Source: Candidatus Rifleibacteriota bacterium
GTDB taxonomy: Bacteria; Riflebacteria; Ozemobacteria; Ozemobacterales; Ozemobacteraceae
NCBI GenBank assembly: GCA_029564115.1
Contig: JAKQQP010000233.1
Span: forward strand, 164,658-228,657
Reading direction: 5' to 3'
DNA: 64,000 nt
The position numbers and the translations under genes were made by a program. This document shows, in pieces, positions 34,725 to 43,832 of the stretch. Position 1 is the first letter of the stretch, and each line of letters starts with the position of its first letter. The notes below the pieces were generated by a model, which made no database searches, was not told the origin of the DNA, and saw only the letters and a list, made by a program, of their open reading frames with translations.

Positions 34725-36191
34725 ATGCCCGGATTGAAGAAAAGATCGAAATTCTCGGGCATACGACTGCCTCTGGGTGCAGAAAAAATCGTTTCTTTTT
34801 TTCTGCTGCTTTTCGATGCCTTTCTTCTCGATCAGGTTTTCAGACTGACCTTCAGCTTGTGGCTGCGTTCTGACCCGCAGATACATATTTATTTCAACTC
34901 ATATTATCAGCTTAGATGGCTGTTATTGGGGCTTTACGCCACTTTCGGCTTTTTCATGGGCATTTTCAACATCAGACGCCTGAATGCGGCCTCTGATATT
35001 TTTTCTCATGTGACAGGGGCTCTGATGGCCTCATTTGTCAGTTTCAATCTGCTGGCCTTTTTTTCGCGCACCATCGCAGGGCACGCCCATACTTTTCCAA
35101 GGCCGATTTTTCTTATGGCTACTGGCCTGTGCGTTATCACGGCCTTTTTGATCAGGGCGCTGGCCGCCTCGATCTTCAGACCTCAGCCCAAGCTTCTGCG
35201 AGCCATAATTATCGGCGATCAGGCCGAAGGCAGACGCATCATCAAGCATTTCCACCGGCGCGGTGGCAGCAGATTCCGCATCGTGCATACAATGACCGCT
35301 GATCAGCAGCACGATCTTGCTTCTGAAGTCGTTTTTCGTCATGCTCACGAAGTATTCGTCACCGACCCGGCTATAAATCTCGACAGCTTCTGGGCTCAGA
35401 TATATTACAGCCGCAAAGAAGAACCTCATGATTTCAAGGTGAGAATTTCGATAGACCCACGCAAGGCGGCTGGCACCGTCGGACTCCAAAGCCTCGAAGA
35501 CTTCCCTCTGATCACGATCAGTTCGCGCCCCATGACAGCTGCACAGCGTTTTCTGAAAAGAAGCTTTGACATAGCCTTTGCAATCTTCGCACTTTTGATC
35601 AGCATGCCAGTGATGATTTTTGCCGCCATCCTCGTCAGGCTGGACTCCCCGGGTCCGATTTTCTATAAGCAAAAGCGCGTCGGACGGTATGGCAAAGAAT
35701 TCGACGTCGTTAAATTCCGTTCAATGCGCGTCGGTTCGGAGGCCCGCTCAGGCCCGACCGTTTCCACAGCCGACGATCCGCGTATTTCCCCACTGGGTAA
35801 GTTTTTGAGGCGCTTTGGTATCGATGAACTGCCGCAGTTTTTTCTGGTATTGACCGGCGAAATGTCTGTTGTCGGCCCAAGACCCGAAAGACCCTTTTTC
35901 GTAAGAGACTACTACGAGTTTCAGGGGCGGCGCCTTGCCGTAAAGCCCGGTGTTACCGGTCTGGCCGCCGTTAACTCCCGTTATTACCTGAGACTGGTAG
36001 ACAAGGTCACCTATGATTACTACTACCTTGATAACTACAGTCTGGTTCTCGATATAAAAATTATTTTCCAGACGATCTGGGTTCTGCTGTTCGAATCGAA
36101 CAAGGCATTACACGATCAGCACCACGAACTGGATAACATGAAAAAAGCTCCGCCGGAAGACAGCCAAACAGGAGAAAATTATGAAAATTAA
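34725..36191 (+). CDS. Polyprenyl-phosphate sugar-phosphotransferase (WcaJ/CpsE type)
   Basis: 488 residues. Four to five N-terminal membrane helices, then a Rossmann-like CoA-binding-type domain (LRAIIIGDQAEGRRIIKHF) and the C-terminal bacterial sugar transferase domain: KRSFDIAFAIFALLISMP, SPGPIFYKQKRVGRYGKEF, KFRSM and DELPQFFLVLTGEMSVVGPR. It transfers a sugar-1-phosphate to undecaprenyl phosphate to begin exopolysaccharide or O-antigen synthesis at the inner membrane. No other glycosyltransferase genes adjoin it, so the sugar is unknown. It overlaps the DUF1858 gene by 11 bases. Confidence 0.9.
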   Translation: MPGLKKRSKFSGIRLPLGAEKIVSFFLLLFDAFLLDQVFRLTFSLWLRSDPQIHIYFNSYYQLRWLLLGLYATFGFFMGIFNIRRLNAASDIFSHVTGALMASFVSFNLLAFFSRTIAGHAHTFPRPIFLMATGLCVITAFLIRALAASIFRPQPKLLRAIIIGDQAEGRRIIKHFHRRGGSRFRIVHTMTADQQHDLASEVVFRHAHEVFVTDPAINLDSFWAQIYYSRKEEPHDFKVRISIDPRKAAGTVGLQSLEDFPLITISSRPMTAAQRFLKRSFDIAFAIFALLISMPVMIFAAILVRLDSPGPIFYKQKRVGRYGKEFDVVKFRSMRVGSEARSGPTVSTADDPRISPLGKFLRRFGIDELPQFFLVLTGEMSVVGPRPERPFFVRDYYEFQGRRLAVKPGVTGLAAVNSRYYLRLVDKVTYDYYYLDNYSLVLDIKIIFQTIWVLLFESNKALHDQHHELDNMKKAPPEDSQTGENYEN

Positions 36192-36402
36192 TTCTCAAAT
36201 GACCATCGCCGAAATCCTTCGGCAAAAACCAGATGCCTCGAGAATACTGCAACAGTTTGGCATGCACTGCATCGGTTGTGCCGTAGCCGCCGGGGAAACC
36301 CTGGAAGGAGCTGCCCGTGCCCATGAAGTCAGCCTGGATGACCTTCTCAAAGCTTTACAGAACGAAGAGCCGGCCACACAAACCTCTGAACAGTCCAAAT
36401 GA
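36181..36402 (+). CDS. DUF1858-domain small redox-type protein
   Basis: 73 residues. MTIAEILRQKPDASRILQQF leads to GMHCIGCAVAAGETLEGAAR, the CxxC-containing core of DUF1858 (hybrid-cluster-protein-associated disulfide domain), then LDDLLKALQ. The CxxC is intact. Family members occur beside redox enzymes in anaerobes and are presumed thiol-disulfide carriers. Here it is translationally linked (4-base overlap) to a PH-domain membrane protein and to the sugar transferase, so the context does not clarify its role. Confidence 0.85.
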   Translation: MKINSQMTIAEILRQKPDASRILQQFGMHCIGCAVAAGETLEGAARAHEVSLDDLLKALQNEEPATQTSEQSK

Positions 36403-36977
36403 GCCGCATATCACACCATCTCGACAGCAAGCTTTCCAGAGAGCTGGAAAGCGATGAGAAACTCATCTGGCGCGATCAACCACGCCCCACATTCTTCGAT
36501 GGCGCAACGACGGCGACTTTTTTCTTCGGTATTCCCTGGACAGCTTTTGCCATTTTCTGGACCTGTGGCGCTGCCGGCTTCAAGATGCCCGACTTCAGCG
36601 AGGGGCTGCAGATAACAATGCTGTTCCCCCTGTTCGGGCTGCCTTTCATTGTAATAGGCCTGTTCATGCTTGCTGCGCCAGTGCTTCACTATCATAAAAT
36701 GAGTACAACGCTTTACGCCGTTACTACAAAACGGGTTCTGATACTTGAGAACAATGCTAAAACACAATACACAAGCATAGAGCCGCATCGAATCTGCAAT
36801 CTGACGCGACGGGAAGCGGACAATGGTTATGGAGATCTGGTAATTTCGCACGAGTTTTCTGTTGATTCTGATGGCGACAAGCAGACGAAAGAAATCGGTT
36901 TTTTCAATATTGCCCATGTCAGAGAAGTTGAAAAAATCGTGAAAAAACTCATTGAAAAAACCGCTGACACAGAATAA
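36399..36977 (+). CDS. Bacterial PH-domain (bPH_2-like) membrane protein
   Basis: 192 residues. LESDEKLIWRDQPRP at the N-terminus, two membrane helices (about 35-60 and 75-95), then YAVTTKRVLILENNA, a signature of membrane-linked bacterial PH domains (DUF304/bPH_2), and a beta-rich domain to the C-terminus. The ATG overlaps the DUF1858 stop. Function is unknown for the family. It ends the operon about 70 bases before the dxs promoter. Confidence 0.75.
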   Translation: MSRISHHLDSKLSRELESDEKLIWRDQPRPTFFDGATTATFFFGIPWTAFAIFWTCGAAGFKMPDFSEGLQITMLFPLFGLPFIVIGLFMLAAPVLHYHKMSTTLYAVTTKRVLILENNAKTQYTSIEPHRICNLTRREADNGYGDLVISHEFSVDSDGDKQTKEIGFFNIAHVREVEKIVKKLIEKTADTE

Positions 36978-37046
36978 ACCCGTCTGAACAGGGAACTTGA
37001 AAACTGACAGACCCTTTTTACAGCGAATTTTAAGCTGCCGGGCAAT

Positions 37047-37075
37047 TTGGCATACTGCATCGACTGTGATATAAT
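37047..37075 (+). promoter_or_regulatory. Predicted promoter of dxs
   Basis: TTGGCA (37047-37052) and a perfect TATAAT (37070-37075), spacer 17, with TGA before the -10. RNA would start near 37082, 27 bases ahead of the ATG. This is one of the best sigma-70 matches in the window. Confidence 0.75.
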
Positions 37076-37108
37076 GCCCGAAATCTGCCGTCGTAACATT
37101 CACAACTG

Positions 37109-38995
37109 ATGATTCTAAACCGCATTCGCGAACCAAAAGACCTCGAACCTTTATCATTAGACGAACTGAAGATGCTCAGCGACGAAATTCGCGAGCGCAT
37201 CATCACCGTCGTTTCGCGCAATGGCGGCCATCTAGCCAGCAATCTCGGCATTGTCGAGCTGACTCTGGCTATTCACAGGGTTTTTCATTCACCCCACGAC
37301 CAGATCATCTGGGATGTCGGCCACCAGTCATACACTCACAAGCTCGTTACCGGCAGAGCTGAGCAATTTCCAGGTCTGCGCACCCTGGGTGGCCTGAGCG
37401 GCTTTCCCAAAATATGCGAGAGCCGCCACGACGCTTTCAATACCGGGCACAGCTCCACTTCCATTTCGGCAGCGCAAGGTCTTGCAATCGCCAAAGAACA
37501 GATGCAGCAAAGCGGCAAAGTCATTGCCGTCATTGGTGACGGCGCCCTGACCGCCGGAATGGCCTTCGAAGCTCTCAACTTTACCGGCCACGAAAAAAAT
37601 GACGTGGTCGTCATTCTCAACGACAACGAAATGTCGATTTCGCCCAACGTCGGCGCCCTGTCGATGTATCTGCATCGGCTACGACTCGAACCTGCCTACA
37701 CAACCCCCAAAGATTATCTGGCTCACATCCTGAAGCAGATCCCGGGTTTTGGGTCACGTCTCTACAACGTAATCAGCCGTCTTGAAGGCAGCCTCAAATA
37801 TCTGCTCACCCCGGGGATGCTTTTCGAAGAATTCGGCTTCAAATATTTCGGGCCAGTCGACGGCTATGACTTTGAAACCCTCGAAAGAGCACTGGTGCGG
37901 GCAAGAGATCGCAAAGGCCCCGTGCTTGTGCACGTTCTCACCGAAAAGGGCCGGGGATACATACCAGCCCAGGAAGAACGCCCCAAATTTCACGGCATAG
38001 GCCCTTTCGAAATTGAAACCGGCAAAGTAAAGAAATCGGGCGAGTTCCGCCCAACCTTCACAGAAGTTTTAGGGCAGACCCTCTGCAGATTGGCTGCAGA
38101 AAACCGCAAAATAGTCGCCATAACAGCGGCCATGAAAGAAGGCACAGGTCTGAACCGCTTTGCTGCAGAATACCCCGCCAGATTTTTTGATGTCGGCATA
38201 GCCGAACAGCACGCCGTAACCATGGCAGCCGGAATGGCCAAAGGTGGCCTGAAACCGTTCGTCGCTATTTATTCGACTTTTATGCAGAGAGCTTTCGACC
38301 AGGCTGTTCACGATGTTGCCCTGATGAACCTGCCGGTAGTTTTCTGCCTTGACCGGGCCGGGCTGGTAGGCGAAGATGGCCCGACCCATCACGGAGCTTT
38401 TGACATTTCTTTTTTACGTATCATACCCAATTTGCAGCTGCTTGCACCGGCAGATGAGCATGAACTGCAGTTGATGCTCGAATACGCCGCCAATCATGAT
38501 GGCCCGGTGGTCATTCGCTACCCGCGTGGTTCCAGCATTGAAAGCCGACCAGCCGGGATGCGGCCACCACCACTGGTTTGCGGGCAAGCGGAAACAATGT
38601 TGCAGGGCAACGATCTCAGCATCTGGGCACTTGGTCACATGCTCCCGGCAGCGGCTCAGGCAGTGAAAAACCTTAAAACAGCCGGTATAGATGCCGCGCT
38701 CGTAAACCCGAGATTTGTCAAACCATTCGACGTCGACCTGCTTGCCGCAACAGTAAGACGCAATGTACCAATCGTCACTATCGAAGAAAATGCCCTGACC
38801 GGCGGGTTTGGCAGCATGGTTGCCGAACATGCCCTGGACCTAGGGCACACTGCCGGAATGCTGCGCATCGGTCTTCCCGATGAATTTGTTCAGCATGGCA
38901 GCCAGGAAGAACTGCGCAGCCTTCTGAAACTCGATGCAAGAGGCATCGAGGAACGAATCACCACCTGGTTCAAAACAAGGCATTTGCCGGTGTGA
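37109..38995 (+). CDS. dxs: 1-deoxy-D-xylulose-5-phosphate synthase
   Basis: 628 residues, standard length. Thiamine diphosphate motifs are clear: WDVGHQSYTHKLVTGR, the GDGALTAGMAFEALN...NDNEMSIS Mg/TPP region, and the transketolase-like GIAEQHAVTMAAGMA. CLDRAGLVGEDGPTHHGAFD is typical of Dxs. The enzyme condenses pyruvate and glyceraldehyde-3-phosphate at the start of the MEP isoprenoid pathway. No Shine-Dalgarno is visible in the 27-nt leader. It stands alone and converges on glgB. Confidence 0.97.
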   Translation: MILNRIREPKDLEPLSLDELKMLSDEIRERIITVVSRNGGHLASNLGIVELTLAIHRVFHSPHDQIIWDVGHQSYTHKLVTGRAEQFPGLRTLGGLSGFPKICESRHDAFNTGHSSTSISAAQGLAIAKEQMQQSGKVIAVIGDGALTAGMAFEALNFTGHEKNDVVVILNDNEMSISPNVGALSMYLHRLRLEPAYTTPKDYLAHILKQIPGFGSRLYNVISRLEGSLKYLLTPGMLFEEFGFKYFGPVDGYDFETLERALVRARDRKGPVLVHVLTEKGRGYIPAQEERPKFHGIGPFEIETGKVKKSGEFRPTFTEVLGQTLCRLAAENRKIVAITAAMKEGTGLNRFAAEYPARFFDVGIAEQHAVTMAAGMAKGGLKPFVAIYSTFMQRAFDQAVHDVALMNLPVVFCLDRAGLVGEDGPTHHGAFDISFLRIIPNLQLLAPADEHELQLMLEYAANHDGPVVIRYPRGSSIESRPAGMRPPPLVCGQAETMLQGNDLSIWALGHMLPAAAQAVKNLKTAGIDAALVNPRFVKPFDVDLLAATVRRNVPIVTIEENALTGGFGSMVAEHALDLGHTAGMLRIGLPDEFVQHGSQEELRSLLKLDARGIEERITTWFKTRHLPV

Positions 38996-39007
38996 TATAA
39001 AATCGTT

Positions 39008-39048
39008 AAAAAAACAGCCGCTCCTGATTGGAACGGCTGTTTTTTTTA
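39008..39048. terminator. Bidirectional terminator between dxs and glgB
   Basis: CAGCCG (39015-39020) pairs with CGGCTG (39034-39039), with an inner TCC/GGA helix. Seven A precede and eight T follow the stem, so it can serve dxs on the plus strand and glgB on the minus strand. Confidence 0.85.
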
Positions 39049-39056
39049 ACAGTATT

Positions 39057-41276
39057 TTAGACTTCGAGCTTGAAGCCTACTACCGCCAGGGGCGGCACAT
39101 CGATTACGATCGACTGATCACGATAATGCCAGCCGTGTTTTTCGCTCCAGCGGCCACCAAAATTACCCATATTCGAGCCAAAATACATTTCGCTGTCAGA
39201 ATTGAGAACTTCGCGGTAGAAACCTTCGCGAGGAACTCCCAGTCTATAACCAGCTCTAGGAACCGGTGTGAAGTTCGCCACAAAGACCATCATATCGTCG
39301 TGATTGTCGCCCTTGCGAACCCAACTGATTATGCTGCTGTCAGCATCGTCGAAATTGATCCATTCAAAGCCGCTCGAATCACAGTCTTTGAGGTGCAGAG
39401 AACCTTCGGTGCGATACAGATAATTCAGATGCGATACCAGACGTTGCAGGCCACGATGAGAATCGTATTCAAGCAGGTGCCAGTCAAGGCTCTGATTACT
39501 GTTCCATTCGTTCCACTGGCCGAAATCAGTCCCCATGAAGAGGAGCTTTTTGCCGGGCATTGCCCACATCATACTGAACAGCAACCTGACGTTGGCAAAC
39601 TTCTGCCAAAAGTCACCAGGCATTTTATTGATGATATTGCCCTTGCCATGAACCACTTCATCATGTGACAACACATAGATAAAATACTCATGAAACGCAT
39701 AAATAAGAGGGAAAGTCAGATTATTGTGATGATATCGGCGATAAATCGGATCTTTCTGGAAATAGCTGAGAGTATCGTTCATCCAGCCCATATTCCATTT
39801 AAAAGTAAAGCCGAGACCGCCTTCATTGCATGGTTTGGAAACACCCGGCCAGGCCGTAGATTCTTCGGCTATATTCATGACGCCGGGGTGCTTTTCCTGG
39901 CAGATGCTGTTGAGATATTTCAGGAACTCGATGGCTTCAAGATTCTCACGACCGCCATACTGATTCGGAACCCATTCGTCGGATTTTCTTGAATAATCGA
40001 GGTAAAGCATCGAGGCGACGGCATCGACGCGCAGACCATCGATATGGTATTTGTCCATCCAGAAGAGGGCACTGCTGATCAGAAAGTTTTTGACCTCGTT
40101 GCGACCAAAATTGAAAATCAGAGTCGACCAGTCTTTGTGTTCGCCCTGACGCGGGTCGGCATGTTCATACAAAGCGGTACCATCAAATTTTGCCAGACCA
40201 TGTGCATCTTTCGGAAAATGAGCCGGCACCCAGTCAAGCAGCACGCCAAGGCCTTCCTGGTGGAGGTGATCGACGAAATACATAAAATCTTTCGGGCTGC
40301 CGAAACGGCTGGTAGGAGCGAAGTAACCGGTAACCTGATAGCCCCACGACATATCGAGAGGGTGTTCAGTAATCGGCATAAGTTCGACATGGGTATAGCC
40401 GAGTTTTTTTGCATAGTCGGCAACCAGCGGCGCCAGTTCGCGGTAGGTCATAAAACGGTTGCCTTCTTCGAGGTTGCGAACGAAAGAACCGAGATGACAC
40501 TCAAAAATCGAAACCGGTTCCCGCTTCCAGTCACGCTGTGGGCGCGATTTCATCCAGTCGGAGTCACTCCAGTCATAGCCGCTGATATCATAGATCTTAC
40601 TGGCGGTTTTCGGTCTTACTTCCGCATAAAAGGCAAACGGGTCGATCTTTTCGAGAAGATGACCCTCTTTGGTTTTTACTTCGAATTTATAATTCTGGCC
40701 AGCCTGCAGGCCGGGAATGAAGATTTCCCAGATACCGGAGTTACCAAGGGAGCGCATTACGTGGCGGCGGCCATCCCAGCCATTAAAATCACCAACCACG
40801 CTCACACGTCTTGCGTTTGGTGCCCAGACGGCGAACGAAATACCGCCCAGTTTATCCTGGTAGTAATCCATGTAACAAATGTGAGCGCCCAATTTCTCGT
40901 AAAGCTGGTGATGATTACCTTCGTTGAAAAGGTACTGGTCTGTTTCGCCAAGGGTCGGCATGAACGCGTAAGAATCATAAAATTCAGAGCTGGCCCCATT
41001 GGAATAGTAGCTCTTCAGTCTGTAGGCAAAAACGCTGGTGCGGTCCAGCAGAACCGCCTCAAAAAAGCCGGCATCGTCAAGTTTGTTCATCTTGAACGAC
41101 ATACCATTGACGACATCGATTACTTCGGCTTTTTCGGCATCAGGCAAAAACGCCCGAACCGCAACGCATTTTTTACCCTTGAACTCAGCGACGTGTGCAC
41201 CAAGTATCTGAAACGGATCGTGATGATCAGTGCTGACGATAGCAGAGACAGCACCCTTATTGATAATCTGGTTCAT
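39057..41276 (-). CDS. glgB: 1,4-alpha-glucan branching enzyme
   Basis: 739 residues, the normal length for GlgB with two N-terminal beta-sandwich domains. Residues ~20-110 and 120-225 are the N1 and CBM48 domains ([20 protein letters not shown]). The GH13 barrel shows the nucleophile Asp in [11 protein letters not shown], the acid/base Glu in MNIAEEST and the third carboxylate in [11 protein letters not shown]. It introduces alpha-1,6 branches into glycogen. AGGAGC precedes the ATG. No other glycogen genes are adjacent; trxA lies just upstream. Confidence 0.96.
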   Translation of the reverse strand: MNQIINKGAVSAIVSTDHHDPFQILGAHVAEFKGKKCVAVRAFLPDAEKAEVIDVVNGMSFKMNKLDDAGFFEAVLLDRTSVFAYRLKSYYSNGASSEFYDSYAFMPTLGETDQYLFNEGNHHQLYEKLGAHICYMDYYQDKLGGISFAVWAPNARRVSVVGDFNGWDGRRHVMRSLGNSGIWEIFIPGLQAGQNYKFEVKTKEGHLLEKIDPFAFYAEVRPKTASKIYDISGYDWSDSDWMKSRPQRDWKREPVSIFECHLGSFVRNLEEGNRFMTYRELAPLVADYAKKLGYTHVELMPITEHPLDMSWGYQVTGYFAPTSRFGSPKDFMYFVDHLHQEGLGVLLDWVPAHFPKDAHGLAKFDGTALYEHADPRQGEHKDWSTLIFNFGRNEVKNFLISSALFWMDKYHIDGLRVDAVASMLYLDYSRKSDEWVPNQYGGRENLEAIEFLKYLNSICQEKHPGVMNIAEESTAWPGVSKPCNEGGLGFTFKWNMGWMNDTLSYFQKDPIYRRYHHNNLTFPLIYAFHEYFIYVLSHDEVVHGKGNIINKMPGDFWQKFANVRLLFSMMWAMPGKKLLFMGTDFGQWNEWNSNQSLDWHLLEYDSHRGLQRLVSHLNYLYRTEGSLHLKDCDSSGFEWINFDDADSSIISWVRKGDNHDDMMVFVANFTPVPRAGYRLGVPREGFYREVLNSDSEMYFGSNMGNFGGRWSEKHGWHYRDQSIVIDVPPLAVVGFKLEV

Positions 41277-41307
41277 TCAATGCTCCTGTTCAGGCTGTTG
41301 TTTATAA

Positions 41308-41628
41308 TCAGAGGAGCATGCTCTTGATCTGGGCTTCAAGCTCAGGTTCAGGGGTAACACCTACCAGAGTATGAACAGATTTGCCATTTTTGAAAAATAT
41401 CAGAGTGGGAATTGTAGAAACGCTGAAGCTTGCAGCGATATCCGGGGCATCATCAACATTCAATTTGGCAATTTTTACCTTGCCGGCAAACTTTCCGGCC
41501 AGACTATCGATAATCGGGCCCATCATACGGCATGGACCACACCAGGGTGCCCAAAAATCAACTAAAACGCCACCCTGAAAATCGGTTACTTCAGTTTTAA
41601 AATTATTACTGGTAAGTTCGAGTGCCAT
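41308..41628 (-). CDS. trxA: Thioredoxin
   Basis: 106 residues from the ATG at 41628, with a strong AAAGGGGG ribosome site. The frame is open 47 codons further back, but that stretch overlaps the next gene and is not thioredoxin-like. The active site WCGPC has its cysteines at residues 30 and 33 (FWAPWCGPCRMM); the cis-Pro follows in VSTIPTLIFFKNG. It is a cytoplasmic disulfide reductant. Its own promoter is predicted at 41661-41689. Confidence 0.96.
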   Translation of the reverse strand: MALELTSNNFKTEVTDFQGGVLVDFWAPWCGPCRMMGPIIDSLAGKFAGKVKIAKLNVDDAPDIAASFSVSTIPTLIFFKNGKSVHTLVGVTPEPELEAQIKSMLL

Positions 41629-41660
41629 AAATCCCCCTTTTTGTGTTGTCATACCCCGAA

Positions 41661-41689
41661 AGAATACACCCAACAGAACAATATTACAA
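41661..41689 (-). promoter_or_regulatory. Predicted promoter of trxA
   Basis: Reading the minus strand, TTGTAA (41689-41684) and TATTCT (41666-41661) with a 17-base spacer. The -35 overlaps the stop codon of the preceding gene. Confidence 0.4.
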
Positions 41690-42148
41690 CTTTGACAACC
41701 ATTGCCCGGGCAAACGCAACTCAAAAGGATCTGCAAAAGTTGCCCCGGGCATAAAAAGGAGGCGGCCAAAAATCTGCCCTCGCGTATTGCGCAGGCGGCA
41801 GATCAACCACTGATACTCAGACTCATACGGTGCATAAATAGTGATAATGGTCTCATTGCGGCGAGATTTGTCGATAATAAAAAGAAAGCTGTCGCACCCT
41901 TTGTCACAATGCTTCTCGATATAGTAACAACGGTTATCTTCATCGAAAGATGCGTCTAGTTCTTCGAGATATGACGAACCATACTGGCATAGGCGCTGCA
42001 GGTCCAGTTCGTATAATTGTTGCAAAAGTGCCTGACGGGCTCTGAAAAGCTGCGTCTGATCACTACTCTGCTCCAGGTAGCCACTTACACATGAAAGAAA
42101 ACTGAAAAAAGCGACGGTAAAGACAACTTTTCTGAAAAAAACAGACAT
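41684..42148 (-). CDS. Small exported protein, possible lipoprotein
   Basis: 154 residues. The N-terminus MSVFFRKVVFTVAFFSFLSC is a signal sequence ending in a lipobox-like FLSC, so the Cys at residue 20 may be lipidated, although a Leu at -3 would be more usual. The mature part is acidic with a cluster of three cysteines in NRCYYIEKHCDKGCDS. GGAGGT lies shortly before the ATG. I do not recognise the family. It lies between the sigma/anti-sigma pair and trxA on the same strand. Confidence 0.65.
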   Translation of the reverse strand: MSVFFRKVVFTVAFFSFLSCVSGYLEQSSDQTQLFRARQALLQQLYELDLQRLCQYGSSYLEELDASFDEDNRCYYIEKHCDKGCDSFLFIIDKSRRNETIITIYAPYESEYQWLICRLRNTRGQIFGRLLFMPGATFADPFELRLPGQWLSKL

Positions 42149-42237
42149 GATTTACCTCCGATTGTTGCTCTACAGGTAAATCAATTTAAAACCGAAAAAG
42201 GGAAAGTTTTTTTGGCAAACCGGCAAAAAATTTTAAG

Positions 42238-43227
42238 TTATGGTTTTTTGCGCAAAACCAGCCGACTGCCAGCCTCTTTTGAGGTGATATACCAGCCATT
42301 GCCAGACGGCGGGCGCCATTCCCGCAATTGCCTGCCGCTTATATAGCCACGAACCAGCAATTTTTCGAGATCGACAAAGCCTTCAGCGACGAGGTTATTG
42401 GCACGCAATAATTCAAAAATTTCAGCAGTCCTGGGGTCTTCAATCGCTTCGTCAGCGTCTTCGGCTACTTCAGCCTCGCGATTTTCTTCGAGCAGAATCG
42501 GCGCAGCGGCAAAGCCTTCGTGACGCAGATACGAACGGCTTCTCGCAGAAACCGGCCGCCCCTCGGCTTCGGATTTTGCTAAAAATATGGGTGCTTGCGA
42601 AGAGGCATCTACCTCTGACTGAGAAAAGCGCACGATCTCGGAGTCAGCAAAATCTGATTCAGCCGGAATCTGCTGCTTCTCGAGGGCAAAACTGACAGCG
42701 CCAGGGATTTCATCCGCTGTGATTTTGGGTGGTATGACGTCGTTCTCGCGTCTTTTATCGCCAGTCTCCCGCATTTTTACGGGCGGTTGAGGCAAACTGG
42801 CCATATTCACACCCTGCAGTTTTTTTTCTTCGCTATGAGCGATGGATTTTAATTTTTCAGAGCTTTGTTCTGGAGCCGGGCTGTAAAAAAGCGCCAAAGC
42901 AAGCAAAAAGCCACTTATGCCAGAGGCAAAAGCCACTTTAAATGGCAGGGAATTGATCAAAGCGTGAATTTTTTCGAGCCAGTCGGGTGCGGCAGAACTG
43001 ACCTCAGAGGCATGAGCGACAGGTATCGAGAGAATTTTGCGGGCAATCTCAGCCGGCATCGGTTCGTTACCGAGCACGGCAAAACCTTCCCGCAGCTTTC
43101 TTTCGTATGAAAGAAAACTCTGACAGGCTTTACAACCGCAGATGTGCTCTGACAACTCTGAATTTTCGTTTATCAGAGAGAGGTCAGCAAGCTCAGCGAT
43201 CAGTTTCTGATATTCCTGGCAGTTCAT
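42238..43227 (-). CDS. Membrane anti-sigma factor with zinc-finger-type N-terminus
   Basis: 329 residues. Residues 1-40 carry the ZAS motif HxxxCxxC (His28, Cys32, Cys35) typical of anti-sigma domains that bind ECF factors. One membrane helix lies at about 97-116 (VAFASGISGFLLALALFYS). The extracytoplasmic part is low-complexity and acidic, ending in a small folded region (VAEGFVDLEKLLVRGYISGR). It overlaps the sigma gene by four bases. It should hold the sigma factor at the membrane until a signal releases it. Confidence 0.85.
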   Translation of the reverse strand: MNCQEYQKLIAELADLSLINENSELSEHICGCKACQSFLSYERKLREGFAVLGNEPMPAEIARKILSIPVAHASEVSSAAPDWLEKIHALINSLPFKVAFASGISGFLLALALFYSPAPEQSSEKLKSIAHSEEKKLQGVNMASLPQPPVKMRETGDKRRENDVIPPKITADEIPGAVSFALEKQQIPAESDFADSEIVRFSQSEVDASSQAPIFLAKSEAEGRPVSARSRSYLRHEGFAAAPILLEENREAEVAEDADEAIEDPRTAEIFELLRANNLVAEGFVDLEKLLVRGYISGRQLREWRPPSGNGWYITSKEAGSRLVLRKKP

Positions 43228-43805
43228 ACATTTTTCCCGTATTTTTCGAGTTGAAGCCTTTCAGCAAGCATTGAATCAAGTTTCAGCCGGGCCTGACGCA
43301 CTCTGGTTTTGGCGGTTCCGAGGGGAAGTTCCATTACTTCAGCGAACTCCGGAATGCTCAACCCGGCAATATAAACAAGACATACAGCCAGACGCTCAGC
43401 TTCACCGAGATAGTCAAGACATTCGTCGATATGCTGCGCCATTTTTCGGTGTTCGATGGCAGCAATCACGCTCTCTTCAACATTAACTCCCGCATCGACC
43501 ACATCGGGCAATATTTCGCTCAGAACCTCTTTCTGCCCTGACCGGCGCCATTCGTCAATGAGTAGATTTCGGGCTATTCTGAATATCCAGGTCTGCAAAG
43601 ACCCGTATTTAAAAGCTTCGCGATTTTTAAAAACCCTTAAAAACACCTCCTGCACCTTGTCACCTGCGAGTTCGGGGTTGCGGGTATTCTTGAGAAAAAA
43701 CTGGTAAACGCGGTTGCCAAAAATTTCGTATAAACTGTGCCAGGCCTGCTGATCGCCGGCCAGAGCCTTTTGCCACAATTCTTCTGGTTTTTGCGTCTCT
43801 ATCAC
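43224..43805 (-). CDS. ECF-subfamily RNA polymerase sigma factor
   Basis: 193 residues from a GTG at 43805; no clear ribosome site. Region 2 is visible as DKVQEVFLRVFKNREAFKYGSL...WIFRIARNLLIDEWRR and region 4 as YIAGLSIPEFAEVMELPLGTAKTRVRQARLKL. There is no region 1 or 3, as expected of ECF factors. It is followed by its anti-sigma factor in one transcript. The target regulon is unknown; an ECF-type promoter ahead of the pair was not found. Confidence 0.93.
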   Translation of the reverse strand: MIETQKPEELWQKALAGDQQAWHSLYEIFGNRVYQFFLKNTRNPELAGDKVQEVFLRVFKNREAFKYGSLQTWIFRIARNLLIDEWRRSGQKEVLSEILPDVVDAGVNVEESVIAAIEHRKMAQHIDECLDYLGEAERLAVCLVYIAGLSIPEFAEVMELPLGTAKTRVRQARLKLDSMLAERLQLEKYGKNV

Positions 43806-43832
43806 AATTAACGTAATAAAATCACTGCAGAT

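Noticed and set aside
38934..39668. 244-codon open frame on the plus strand
   Set aside because: It overlaps the end of dxs, the terminator and the antisense of glgB; a frame running through a terminator stem without its own ribosome site is not credible.
40044..41327. 427-codon open frame on the plus strand
   Set aside because: It lies antisense to glgB, whose sequence and catalytic motifs are unambiguous; the translated product has no recognisable domain and is a shadow of the coding strand.
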